From positions 310,001-374,000 of the forward strand of contig CBDHEY010000004.1 in assembly GCA_965262305.1 (NCBI GenBank): a stretch of 64,000 nt of DNA, read 5' to 3'. The position numbers and the translations under genes were made by a program. The DNA is from CBDHEY01 sp965262305 (GTDB lineage Bacteria > Pseudomonadota > Gammaproteobacteria > Pseudomonadales > Cellvibrionaceae). Shown piece by piece: positions 36,463 to 45,349 of this stretch (position 1 is the first letter of the stretch; each line of letters starts with the position of its first letter). The notes beneath the pieces are model-generated. The model worked only from the letters and a program-made list of their open reading frames with translations, made no database searches and had not been told where the DNA came from.

Positions 36463-37725
36463 TTAAGGATTACCAAAAACGATAAATGAAATTACGTCAG
36501 CGTTAAGCTGACCAGAAATAGCAACCGGCTTTTGGCTTTGAATCAAAAGGGTACCGGTGTTGCCTGATGTAGTAGATAGATCGATCGATCCAAAATTAAT
36601 AAATTCATCACTTTGAAAAGGAATACTATCAGTGACAACCAAATCAATATCGATTGATCCAAAATTAATAAAATGATCTCCTGGTTCAAAATCAATAAAT
36701 CCAGCTACAAAACTTAAACGAACGTTACCAACAATCGATGCGCCACCTTGAATAATAATTTCATCACCCGGCCAAATTTCAAATGGGACACTCCCAGCCG
36801 TTTCTGGATTTGGATGCAAGACATTCATACTTCCAAGCAGCGTAAACGAACCTCTATTGCGGATCCCCATGGAACCGTCAATATTCACTTCTACGCCTGA
36901 CTGAATCGTAATATCACCTTCGCCACCAGCACCAAAATGAGACAAAGTAAGATTTTCTAAAATGGTAGAGCCTATGAAGGTGTCAAGAAAAATACCATCA
37001 ACATTTAAAGGCGTATTGATAAAAAACTCTCCGATCGCACGAGTACTAATTGAGAGAGGCAAATCACCAGCTAGACCATTTATCGTGAGAAGAGGGGATA
37101 GCTCGAGACGATCAGCACCCCCACTAAACAAAATACTTCTGTTTGAGGAGATTTGACCAATGACATTGGTTGGCGTAGCAAATACAAACTCAAGGTTATC
37201 CGTTGCTTCTATATCAACAAAGAAATTTACATCAGATGTGGACTTAACCACAGTTATTGCAGGAATGAATGGATTTTCTGGTGTAAGATTCCATTCCCCT
37301 TTTGCTAATAAATCAGATGTAATCAAATTAAGTTTGCTAGCAACAACATTGCCATCTAACTCTAAATGTTCTGATCCATTAAGCGTAACAGCAGACTCAG
37401 CCACTAATTCTCCATCTTGACCATAAAGATTACTGGCGTTCAATGAAATTGTGCTATTAGATACAATTACACCGTCATCTAAAACCAGTATATTTTCTGC
37501 AGAAATAGAAATTGCTTCTGCTTCGATTACATCATTAATAACAACGGTTCCAGCATAAGAAAAGATGGTGTCTTGGACATCGTTACTAGTTAACACATGA
37601 ATATTTTCGTCATTGAGTATTCTCGACGCCGTATCGCTTAAGGCGAAGACTCCGCTAGAATATCCGCTAAATAGCAAGCCAAATAGCAATAAATGACGAC
37701 TATAGATACTTATTGGTTTTTTCAT
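36463..37725 (-). CDS. Secreted beta-solenoid-like protein, larger paralogue
   Basis: Exported protein of 420 residues. The signal peptide (HLLLFGLLFSGYSSGVFA) is followed by repetitive beta-strand sequence rich in Asn, Ile, Val and Ser (INDVIEAEAISISAENILVL, ESAVTLNGSEHLELDGNVVA). Near the C-terminus two close repeats of the phrase FINFGSIDI/L occur (DNA near 36590 and 36658). The organisation looks like the adjacent smaller protein, and the two are 25 bases apart, so they form an operon. The family cannot be identified by eye: surface matrix protein, adhesin-like or extracellular polysaccharide binder are all possible. Confidence 0.65.
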   Translation of the reverse strand: MKKPISIYSRHLLLFGLLFSGYSSGVFALSDTASRILNDENIHVLTSNDVQDTIFSYAGTVVINDVIEAEAISISAENILVLDDGVIVSNSTISLNASNLYGQDGELVAESAVTLNGSEHLELDGNVVASKLNLITSDLLAKGEWNLTPENPFIPAITVVKSTSDVNFFVDIEATDNLEFVFATPTNVIGQISSNRSILFSGGADRLELSPLLTINGLAGDLPLSISTRAIGEFFINTPLNVDGIFLDTFIGSTILENLTLSHFGAGGEGDITIQSGVEVNIDGSMGIRNRGSFTLLGSMNVLHPNPETAGSVPFEIWPGDEIIIQGGASIVGNVRLSFVAGFIDFEPGDHFINFGSIDIDLVVTDSIPFQSDEFINFGSIDLSTTSGNTGTLLIQSQKPVAISGQLNADVISFIVFGNP

Positions 37726-38136
37726 AGTGATCCTCCAAATGATTGGTTTACTAGATAAAATCGTTTTACCTAGTGGAGGAAATCATATGCTTAAAGTAGG
37801 ATTAGCTTTATCAACTCAAACGACAAGGTTTGAGCTAATACAAAATCGGAAATAGATTTTAATTATTGAATTGGGATTTAAAGGAAAGATTAAAAGAATA
37901 GAACGGTTATTTGAGTATTAAGAGCTCAATTTTTAACCGAAAAAATTATCAGTCCTAACTAACCAGCCTTTACAACCAATTATATGATGGTGGTAAAAGT
38001 CTAAGTAAAATAACTTAAAATAGAGATACTTAAGACTGAGTTTACTCTAACTCTTATTGAGAACACCCCAGCATTTTGCCGGGGTTTCCATTGAGTAATA
38101 ACTAAGAATAAAACCTATTTTTTTAAGCCTACTAAA
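37726..38136. other. Intergenic region with weak hairpin
   Basis: About 410 AT-rich bases. It should contain the promoter of the two beta-solenoid genes. At 38066-38087 an imperfect hairpin, ACCCCAGCA with TGCCGGGGT, lies just after the beta-helix gene on the minus strand; it lacks a clear T-tract. I see no gene here. Confidence 0.5.
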
Positions 38137-39564
38137 TTACTCCGTGATATCACCAACTAGCTTACCATCAGTGTCATGCGTTGGTTTACCGTTCTTAATA
38201 CGCAAATTACCGGTAGTATCAACCCATATATGATATGTACCGAGGACTAAGTGACCATAATCGTAACTCGATTCGCCATTTTCATTTCCAATACGGACAT
38301 TTCCCTTGCGTACATGACCATTATTAGGATTAGTCCATTGGCCAGCACGCAACTCAATTCCAAATAGGCCCTTTACTCCAACAACACCGTGGGTTCCAGG
38401 GATTGAGCCAAAGTATTCGTCTGATCGTATCCGGAACTGAGAAGTATTTGGGTCAATTGCTAACCCTGGAGGTCCTAATGAATCAGTAGTTCCAAAATTA
38501 ATTGAGTCTGATAGACGAACTGTTCGACGATTACTATGAGTGCTATCAAAATACTCTATCAGTGTATGATCTCCATTATCTAAAACGCTAGTAATGTTAT
38601 GCGAAGCATGATTAATACCAGAATTATCACGAATGGTTGTTCTGCTCGCTCCTTCATTGATAATAACGCTTTTTCCAACACGGAAATTATTGTGGTAGAT
38701 ATTAGTATTCGATGCATTTGTTTCAACCAATATATGTGATTTGAAATTAGCATCTTGGTGATGTGCAGCAAAATAATTATTGAAAACTGATACATTATGC
38801 GCATTAACTTTTATGGTATTTATGACCCCTAAAACTGCAAATTCAAACCAATTATCGTATATAGATGCACTATGAGCTGATTCTTCGCTTGGTACAAGCA
38901 CGTTTAAATCAATCACGTAAGGTACTATAGCTTCCTGAAAAATATTATGATGGATAGAAAGATTGTCACATCGATCACAAGAAATCATGCCCTGCAATCC
39001 ACTTCTAAAAAAACTATTTTTAATTTCAATATGATTTGAATTATCTATATCCAATGCATGAAGTGATATATTAACAAAATGAATTGAATCTAATACTACG
39101 CCCCAAGGCCCATCACCATCTAATGGTGTTTGTCCTGCAGCAACATTATGCTGACCCCATAACCTAATACCAGAACAATCGAAGTTATCGCTGTTACCAT
39201 CAATAGTGATATTCTTTATCGTTGGCCTAGGATTTCGAATATGAATCACCCCACGATCACAATTCCCCGATGCTAAAAAAATTGTGTCGTCACCTTCACC
39301 TTGAAAAAGCACATTAGCGGGAATCAATAAGTCTTTAACTTTATATGTGCCTTCAGGTACATATACTGTAGCTTGACCCCATTCCTCTCCTTGACCCAAG
39401 TTATTTAAAACGTTTTGAATATCGGCGGTGGTATCTCTACTACCTGTTGAATCAATGTTATAAATAGGATTTCCTAAATCGACAAACCCTAGATTAATTT
39501 CCTCGGCATCTACACTATTGAAGAATGCAAATAAGGCTAAAATACCTAAAACAGATGACTTCAT
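38137..39564 (-). CDS. Secreted right-handed beta-helix protein (pectate-lyase-like)
   Basis: Exported protein of 475 residues. The signal peptide (residues 1-20, ending VDAEE) is followed by the pectate-lyase-3 pattern: SRDTTADIQNVLNNLGQG, GQATVYVPEGTYKVKDLLIP, VLFQGEGDDTIFL and the turn-rich PTIKNITIDGNSDNFDCSGI. Parallel beta-helix turns with Asn ladders follow to about residue 310 (NHIEIKNSFFRSGLQGMISC, NLSIHHNIFQ, NVSVFNNYFA). The C-terminal 130 residues (GTHGVVGVKGLFGIELRAGQ) look like a carbohydrate or tail-fibre-like beta domain. A polysaccharide lyase or glycan-binding role is likely; no catalytic residues can be asserted. Confidence 0.8.
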   Translation of the reverse strand: MKSSVLGILALFAFFNSVDAEEINLGFVDLGNPIYNIDSTGSRDTTADIQNVLNNLGQGEEWGQATVYVPEGTYKVKDLLIPANVLFQGEGDDTIFLASGNCDRGVIHIRNPRPTIKNITIDGNSDNFDCSGIRLWGQHNVAAGQTPLDGDGPWGVVLDSIHFVNISLHALDIDNSNHIEIKNSFFRSGLQGMISCDRCDNLSIHHNIFQEAIVPYVIDLNVLVPSEESAHSASIYDNWFEFAVLGVINTIKVNAHNVSVFNNYFAAHHQDANFKSHILVETNASNTNIYHNNFRVGKSVIINEGASRTTIRDNSGINHASHNITSVLDNGDHTLIEYFDSTHSNRRTVRLSDSINFGTTDSLGPPGLAIDPNTSQFRIRSDEYFGSIPGTHGVVGVKGLFGIELRAGQWTNPNNGHVRKGNVRIGNENGESSYDYGHLVLGTYHIWVDTTGNLRIKNGKPTHDTDGKLVGDITE

Positions 39565-39926
39565 AATAAACTCCTTAAAATAAAATTAATCCTGTGACTA
39601 GTTATAAATTTGGCACAGGCAATTTGCAGTTTGTAACTACTGGAAAATTATTTCTGGAGGAAATTACAGAGAATTGACAAACATGTGAAACTATAAATTT
39701 ATGCAATTTTACATGCCAAATTTCAGCTCAAACACATACTAGTTCAAAGGTAATCTATACATGATATACAAACAGTCACTACGGAAAACTTAAGACGTTA
39801 AGAATATACATGTATTGGTGTTAATGGCGTTGTTTGCATCTTTGCAATATTTTGCGCTACTGTGCGTTTACACTTTAGGCTAAAATAGCTTCTTTTGAAA
39901 TTGTAATTCAGCTGTGATCTATAACC
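39565..39926. other. AT-rich intergenic region between divergent genes
   Basis: About 360 bases between the beta-helix gene (minus) and the lipoprotein gene (plus). I see no gene or strong structure. Promoters for both genes must be here. Confidence 0.5.
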
Positions 39927-40523
39927 ATGCTTCTATGTCGGATTTTTACCAAAGCTAATTTATTACTTTTATTGTTAACTATTATTTATCTATATGGATG
40001 TACTAGCACTTCAAGTTCCAAAAATTTAAGCCACGGCCGTCCCATTGGCTATGTCATTTTAAGCGCATATGGAAATAAAGACTTTTCAATTTCATTTGAC
40101 TTAATTAATCACAATACAAATAAACTTGCCAGTTCTTCTACTTATGGTTCTAAAGTATTCGAATATAAAAAGAGCGAAGGAAATAATTATCGCGTAATCA
40201 AAATGCGTGCAGGTGACTATGTTTTTAAGAGTTTACACTATGAACAAGAGGAAGATGGAAAAATTCAAAACTATATTCTTTGTATGAATGATTCGACCTA
40301 TCAGTTTACCGTTGAGGCTGAGCGGGTAATTTATCTCGGAGAGCTTGAATTACAATTTCCATCAAAACTCATGTATACAGAAGGAAGTTTGGCTACTGCC
40401 AATTATACTTTAAAATCTTTACCAAAAATAAAAACGAAAGCAACCAAGGCAGAATTATTACCAGCGAGATTTGAAAATGGATTAGATCTGTTCGGTCAAA
40501 AAGCCTCTTGCGGCGGAATTTAA
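39927..40523 (+). CDS. Lipoprotein of unknown function
   Basis: A 198-residue predicted lipoprotein. The N-terminus has a hydrophobic stretch (ANLLLLLLTIIYLYG) ending in a lipobox-like LYGC at about residues 22-25, so Cys25 is likely lipidated. The mature part is beta-strand-rich with no motif I can name; AGDYVFKSLHY and ILCMNDSTYQFTVEAERVIY read like an Ig-like or DUF-type accessory domain. Its stop codon overlaps the stop of the convergent MORN-protease gene by four bases. A role linked to that protein would be speculation. Confidence 0.65.
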   Translation: MLLCRIFTKANLLLLLLTIIYLYGCTSTSSSKNLSHGRPIGYVILSAYGNKDFSISFDLINHNTNKLASSSTYGSKVFEYKKSEGNNYRVIKMRAGDYVFKSLHYEQEEDGKIQNYILCMNDSTYQFTVEAERVIYLGELELQFPSKLMYTEGSLATANYTLKSLPKIKTKATKAELLPARFENGLDLFGQKASCGGI

Positions 40524-42178
40524 TTTTTCCTTTCAATTTGTGCTAGATGACTTTCAATGTCTTTACCTACAAATATTTGCGGTTCCGAGTGCTCTTCAAC
40601 TTCTAATTCGATTTCCCATTTTTTAATGTGGTCTAGTGAAACGTTAAACGCTTCCGTCAATGATTCGGTCATTGGAAAAGCTTCCCTAAATAACGCTTTT
40701 CCAAAATAAGTCATATCTGAATCATTCGAACAACCAAATGACTGACGATCAGCTCGTGCAGAGGTCATGACCAGAGTGGTATCATTTTTCAGACTTTCAA
40801 TAAATCCACCAGAAAAACACGCTGAAATAATAATAACCCTCCATTTAATATTTGACTCATCTAGAATTTGTGTCAGTTCTTGCGATGAGATACCATTAAG
40901 CTTAAAACGTTTGTCGTTAATATAAAATACATGATCTCTTGAACCATGACTCGTCATATAAAGAAATAAAATATCATTTTCAGTATCCATTTTTTCTGCA
41001 ATAGACTTGATCGAGTTAATCAAACTCATTTTTGTCGCCAATGGATATTCTTCTGTGACTTTAACGTTATTTATAAGTAGCAAACTTTTGTTTTCGATAG
41101 GAAATCGAGCTTTAAGATGCTCTTCAACTTCTTCAAGTTCTTTCAAAAAAACATCTTGAGCTCCATCGCCTGCAACACCTAAAAAATAGCTTTCAACTTT
41201 ATCCGGATCGTTTACCGTGATTGATTTAAAACTTTCTTCAAGCAAGATATTTTGATTATATAGCGCATCATCTGCTGTAAATATTTCTGGATAGATCTTC
41301 CTTTCATTTTCATCCTTAAATACACCCCATTCCCATTGTCCTTCTTGCACTAATTCTTTACCGTCTTCATTCCTATATGTATATTTTCCTTCTCCATGGA
41401 ATAAACCAAATTCGAATTCACCTTCATAAATGTTTCCTTCGGTCGAAATATATTTACCTTCTCCGTGATATGTCATGTCTTGGAAATTACCAATATAGTG
41501 ACCTCCTTCTATTGTTTTGTGTTCTCCTTTCCCTTGCATGAGGCCTTCAATAAAGTATCCTACATAGCTTTCACCACCTTCCATGAAATAACTTCCTTTG
41601 CCGTGGTATAAATTATTTTCAAACTCTCCTTCATATCGATTACCAAACGAGTCGATATGTGTCCCTTCGATAAATCGTCCTTTTTTAAATTTCCCTTCAT
41701 AATAATCTCCATTTGCGAACCGGTATACGCCATCGCCATGCTCGTAACCCAAGTGAAACTCGCCTTCATACACACTTTTGTCTATAAATTCTATTTTTCC
41801 TTGTCCTTGCGGGTAACCTTTCTCGAATTCTCCTTTATAAAGCATTCCGTTCGCATACTTATAAAGGCCCTCTCCGTGAGCAAAGCCATCTTTAAACACA
41901 GCTTTTAGTTCATCACCACTAATTAAAGAAAAATGCCCTTTACCGTTAATTAAACCACCTTTAAATGATCCGGTATATTTGTCGCCATTAAGAAACAAAA
42001 GCTGCCCATCACCCTCGGCTTTTCCATCGACAAGATCACCATAATACTTACTACCGTCTGGCATGATTGCATCCGGCGGCAGAATAACCGTTTCAATATT
42101 TAAGTTCGGAATCCCATTAGCTACTATCCAAATAACTAAAACCGCATTAACAACCCATACAGGATGAAGTTTTAACAT
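40520..42178 (-). CDS. Membrane-anchored MORN-repeat / C13-family (caspase-fold) protease fusion
   Basis: A 552-residue protein. An N-terminal hydrophobic segment (VWVVNAVLVIWIVANGI) is a signal anchor or signal peptide. About ten MORN repeats follow at residues 40-290 (for example YKGEFEKGYPQGQGKIEF, YEGEFHLGYEHGDGVYRF). The C-terminal part (about 320-545) matches peptidase family C13 (legumain/caspase fold): FLYMTSHGSRDHVF with catalytic His about 411, and VIIISACFSGGFIES with Cys about 454, after a large hydrophobic strand each. SARADRQSFGCSNDSDMTYF follows, as in bacterial C13 proteins. It would face the periplasm or cell surface. The substrate is unknown. The MORN part may bind lipid or a partner and position the protease. 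Confidence 0.85.
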   Translation of the reverse strand: MLKLHPVWVVNAVLVIWIVANGIPNLNIETVILPPDAIMPDGSKYYGDLVDGKAEGDGQLLFLNGDKYTGSFKGGLINGKGHFSLISGDELKAVFKDGFAHGEGLYKYANGMLYKGEFEKGYPQGQGKIEFIDKSVYEGEFHLGYEHGDGVYRFANGDYYEGKFKKGRFIEGTHIDSFGNRYEGEFENNLYHGKGSYFMEGGESYVGYFIEGLMQGKGEHKTIEGGHYIGNFQDMTYHGEGKYISTEGNIYEGEFEFGLFHGEGKYTYRNEDGKELVQEGQWEWGVFKDENERKIYPEIFTADDALYNQNILLEESFKSITVNDPDKVESYFLGVAGDGAQDVFLKELEEVEEHLKARFPIENKSLLLINNVKVTEEYPLATKMSLINSIKSIAEKMDTENDILFLYMTSHGSRDHVFYINDKRFKLNGISSQELTQILDESNIKWRVIIISACFSGGFIESLKNDTTLVMTSARADRQSFGCSNDSDMTYFGKALFREAFPMTESLTEAFNVSLDHIKKWEIELEVEEHSEPQIFVGKDIESHLAQIERKN

Positions 42179-42261
42179 GTTATATTCCCTTAAAAGTTCA
42201 TTTAGATTTCAAACATACGCAATTGTATTTTATCTGTTAATTTTACAAGTGAAGAACAAAA

Positions 42262-43083
42262 CTATTTAGAACGAGCGTGAGCTTTACTTGCCATTAATAC
42301 GCCCACCCCCATTAAAAAGATACCAAATAGGTGCAGAAAAGTAAGCTTTTCACTAAATAAGAGAATCCCCCAACCAATCGCAAACGGCGCTTGGAGTAGG
42401 CTCATAGAACTCACTAAGGAAGCGGGTGCATTGCGATAAGCTTCTGTCAAAGCAAATTGTGCGAAAGTACCTGTTAACCCCATGATGGCTAAGAGGATAA
42501 CAAACTCCTTGCTGGGTGGAGTATAAGCAAAACACATCCAAATACCCGTCACTAGCGACGCCACCAAACTAAATGATAAAACAATGTTGTTGTTTGTGTG
42601 GTTTGCTGCAGCCGACCGAATTGTTGCATAAACTAATCCAGCAAACAAAGTTCCAATTAAGCCAATGGAGAAATCAAATAAATTTACCTGTGCCAATGCA
42701 CTCGTTTGGCTTAATTCAAAAAACCACACTGGAGCAAAGATAATCCCCAATCCTAAAAATGCCAACACCAACCATAGGCTTGTCATTGCACCAAGTTTTT
42801 CGCCAAGCGCAACCCGAGCGGTAATATATGTCACCGCTGGGGTGCACCAAACAAGTATTCCTGAAATCGACAACGGTAATTGCGCTGTTGCGTGAAAGAA
42901 ACACACCAACCCTCCGGTTCCAAGAATGCCTCTCAATATTAGTGGCTTTCGAGGAGCGGGGAAAAAAGGCTCATTATTTTTTAGCATTAAAATAACAACG
43001 ATAACAACGGGAACAATTGATCTAAAAAACGCCAATTCATGAAGCGGCAAGCTATCTCCAATGTATCGGACGCAAACAGACAT
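42262..43083 (-). CDS. EamA (DMT superfamily) transporter, start uncertain
   Basis: Inner-membrane drug/metabolite transporter with two EamA repeats; 273 residues from the only ATG. GTGGLVCFFHATAQLPLSIS and AFLGLGIIFAPVWFFEL belong to repeat one, and ANHTNNNIVLSFSLVASLV, GTFAQFALTEAYRNAPASLV to repeat two. The usual first helix is missing from this start. In the same frame upstream the sequence reads AASFALIACFFFSI, a good first helix, up to ATC at 43147-43149, with AAAGAAGG (43158-43165 on this strand) at ideal spacing. No ATG, GTG or TTG lies in that stretch, and a stop follows near 43247. So it uses a rare ATC start or has lost its start codon. The substrate is unknown. Confidence 0.85.
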   Translation of the reverse strand: MSVCVRYIGDSLPLHELAFFRSIVPVVIVVILMLKNNEPFFPAPRKPLILRGILGTGGLVCFFHATAQLPLSISGILVWCTPAVTYITARVALGEKLGAMTSLWLVLAFLGLGIIFAPVWFFELSQTSALAQVNLFDFSIGLIGTLFAGLVYATIRSAAANHTNNNIVLSFSLVASLVTGIWMCFAYTPPSKEFVILLAIMGLTGTFAQFALTEAYRNAPASLVSSMSLLQAPFAIGWGILLFSEKLTFLHLFGIFLMGVGVLMASKAHARSK

Positions 43084-43261
43084 TATGGAAAAGAAAAAAC
43101 AGGCAATTAGTGCAAAGGACGCAGCGTAATAAGGGCGATCGTGTCGGATGGAAATAACCTTCTTTAAATAGGGATAATGAACGAAAAATGAAATATTAAA
43201 CTGAATAGTTAGTCTTTTATATTTTAGCGATAAAAAAATAATTTAAGGTGATACACACTGG

Positions 43262-43287
43262 ATTAGGCTAACTTTCGTTAGCCTAAT
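43262..43287. terminator. Strong hairpin after MATE gene
   Basis: A perfect 11-base stem: ATTAGGCTAAC (43262-43272), loop TTTC, GTTAGCCTAAT (43277-43287), ending three bases from the MATE stop codon. There is no clear T-tract on the minus strand, so termination or mRNA 3' protection are both possible. Confidence 0.75.
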
Positions 43288-43289
43288 TA

Positions 43290-44717
43290 TTAAGCTTTGA
43301 TTGTTTTCCACTTACCTTGAAGAAATAACCACCAAGCAATAAGTGCGACCAGTGATTCACCAATACTTACTGAAATCGCTACTCCTAGAGTTTCAAAGTC
43401 TAAACAATTCGCGGTAAACCAAGCTAATGGAATTTGGATCAACCAAAAACAAACAAAATTAATTTTTGTCGGGGTAATAGTATCACCCGAACCATTAAAA
43501 GCTTGAGTAAAAACCATACCCAATCCGAAAAAAGGATAGCCGAGAGCAACAACAAATAAAACTGTCTTACCTACCTGTAACGCATTGGGTTCTGAAATAA
43601 AGAAAAGTAAGAGATTTTCTAAAAACATTAAGGTAACAACGGCAGCTGTGAACATAAAAAGCAGATTATATTTAGCTGTAAGCCAAACTGATTTTTCAGC
43701 ACGATCAAGCCGACTCGCGCCTAAGTTTTGTCCTACGAGTGTGGCAGCCGCATTACTCAAACCCCAAGCAGGCAAGAAAGTGAACATGCAAATACGCATG
43801 GCAACCGTATAACCGGCAACATGTTCGCTTCCAAATTCAGCAACAATTCTCATAAGAAAAACCCAACTAGCAGTAGCAATGAGAAATTGCATTATGCCGC
43901 CCAAGGAAACTTTTAATAAGCCAATTAACGTCGACCAATGCACGCGTATCTGCGAAAGAACAATTTTTATCTGTGCTTCACCTTTAAATAGATGGTAAAA
44001 CATATATAACACCCCCACGAAACGTCCAATGTTTGTTGCCACTGCCGCACCCGTTACACCAAGTTCAGGGAAAGGTCCCCATCCAAAGATAAAACATGGA
44101 TCTAAGATGATATTAATTCCATTGGCTATCCATAACGCTCTCATAGCAATAAAAGGATTTCCCGCACCACGAAAGATCGCGGCTAAAACAAATAAAAAGA
44201 CAAAGGTTCCATTTCCTCCAATCATGAGTTGCGTATATTTTTCTCCTACTGCAACAACGTTGGAACTCGCGCCCATTAGCGTTAAAATTTGATCCGCGAA
44301 AAAAAACCCAAACAGCCCAATAGTTATGGAAATAGATACTCCGATTATTATTGCTTGTATTGCTGCAATCGCGGCCTGCTTATGGGCTTTTTCTCCAATT
44401 CGCCGTGCAATGATGGCCGTGATTCCCATACCGAAACCGATTGCAACTGCGTAAATTAGCGTGATAACAGCTTCTGTAAATCCAACAACTGCAATAGCAT
44501 CAGAGCCCAGTTTTGATACAAAAAAGATATCTACGACAGCAAAAAGGGATTCCATACCCATTTCAAGAATCATAGGTATGGCAAGAAGGGTGATTCCTTT
44601 TTTCAAAGAACCCGATGTGTAGTCATATTCAATTCCGCGAATAGACTCAGATAAAATTTTCTGGAAATTTTTTAAATTTCGATTTACAAGTCTTAATTGA
44701 TTTTTTAGATTTTTCAT
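43290..44717 (-). CDS. MATE family efflux transporter
   Basis: Multidrug and toxin extrusion antiporter of 475 residues, with 12 predicted membrane helices in two homologous halves. LLAIPMILEMGMESLFAVVD and DIFFVSKLGSDAIAVVGF are the typical first and second helices; AAIFRGAGNPFIAMRALWIA and GWGPFPELGVTGAAVATNIG mark the first half, and VGQNLGASRLDRAEKSVWLT and AFNGSGDTITPTKINFV the second. A 50-residue polar N-terminal extension with basic residues (MKNLKNQLRLVNRNLKNF) precedes the first helix. It probably exports cationic drugs with Na+ or H+. GGAATAG precedes ATG 44717. Confidence 0.92.
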   Translation of the reverse strand: MKNLKNQLRLVNRNLKNFQKILSESIRGIEYDYTSGSLKKGITLLAIPMILEMGMESLFAVVDIFFVSKLGSDAIAVVGFTEAVITLIYAVAIGFGMGITAIIARRIGEKAHKQAAIAAIQAIIIGVSISITIGLFGFFFADQILTLMGASSNVVAVGEKYTQLMIGGNGTFVFLFVLAAIFRGAGNPFIAMRALWIANGINIILDPCFIFGWGPFPELGVTGAAVATNIGRFVGVLYMFYHLFKGEAQIKIVLSQIRVHWSTLIGLLKVSLGGIMQFLIATASWVFLMRIVAEFGSEHVAGYTVAMRICMFTFLPAWGLSNAAATLVGQNLGASRLDRAEKSVWLTAKYNLLFMFTAAVVTLMFLENLLLFFISEPNALQVGKTVLFVVALGYPFFGLGMVFTQAFNGSGDTITPTKINFVCFWLIQIPLAWFTANCLDFETLGVAISVSIGESLVALIAWWLFLQGKWKTIKA

Positions 44718-45045
44718 TTTCTATTCCAATTTTTTGCTCAGAATAAATCGAGCCGGAAATTAGTGACAAAATTGTGGAGAACCCAAACGGATTTAACTCA
44801 CAAACAAAAGTGCGCAGATATTGGTATGTAGACTTGGAGAAAGAAAAATGAGAATTAAAAAAAAGACAGACGTGAATAATTAGTGTGGCGGTCAATCAAA
44901 TTTCTAATATTCGTCTTTCAATCAGATCCACAATGCCATTGGCACCGATTTTTATTCGATCTAGATCGATTTGACGAATTGACTGAACCATTGGAAGGTC
45001 ACCTCTCTTAAAGAAGGGCAAAGTCTAATCTGAAAAATATAAAAG
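44718..45045. other. Intergenic region
   Basis: About 330 bases between the MATE gene and the small hypothetical gene, both on the minus strand. It should carry the MATE promoter. No convincing gene: an 82-codon frame here overlaps the MATE start and looks accidental. Confidence 0.45.
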
Positions 45046-45336
45046 TCAATTATAGTTTCGTGACAATCCCACCATTCGATTTAGAATGGCTTGGAATTCA
45101 TCTTCACTAATATCAACATATTCCAATACACGGCCGTAAAGGGTCACTGTAGGAACATTTCGCCCACCAAATTCTTTTTGGGTTTCATGAAGACAATAAA
45201 GAATTGCGCGCTCTTTTCGATTTAAACCATCTCGAACATCAGGTAGACCTGAATAGTCGTCTTGATTAATCATTATTTTTAAAAAACTCATATGCACTTG
45301 GAATTCATTGGCAACCTCCAACTGAATTCCAAGCAA
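45046..45336 (-). CDS. Small conserved-looking hypothetical protein
   Basis: Protein of up to 96 residues. The core reads GLNRKERAILYCLHETQKEF, then GGRNVPTVTLYGRVLEYVDI and SEDEFQAILNRMVGL, with the feel of a small winged-helix or helical domain (a helix, a strand pair, a helix). The start is uncertain: TTG at 45336, or ATG at 45291 or 45273. It begins 14 bases after the stop of the large Calx-beta lipoprotein gene on the same strand, so it may be its operon partner. I do not recognise the family. Confidence 0.55.
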   Translation of the reverse strand: MLGIQLEVANEFQVHMSFLKIMINQDDYSGLPDVRDGLNRKERAILYCLHETQKEFGGRNVPTVTLYGRVLEYVDISEDEFQAILNRMVGLSRNYN

Positions 45337-45349
45337 CGTAGAACTTGAA

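Noticed and set aside
36438..36476. Upstream start of the smaller beta-solenoid protein
   Set aside because: The ATG at 36437 has GGAGAA at good spacing and opens directly into a signal peptide; the extension has neither.
37979..38087. Strong terminator between beta-helix and solenoid genes
   Set aside because: The hairpin at 38066-38087 has a mismatch and no T-tract, so it is kept only as a weak element.
44647..44895. 82-codon minus-strand frame before the MATE gene
   Set aside because: It overlaps the MATE start region in another frame, has no ribosome site and no recognised motif.
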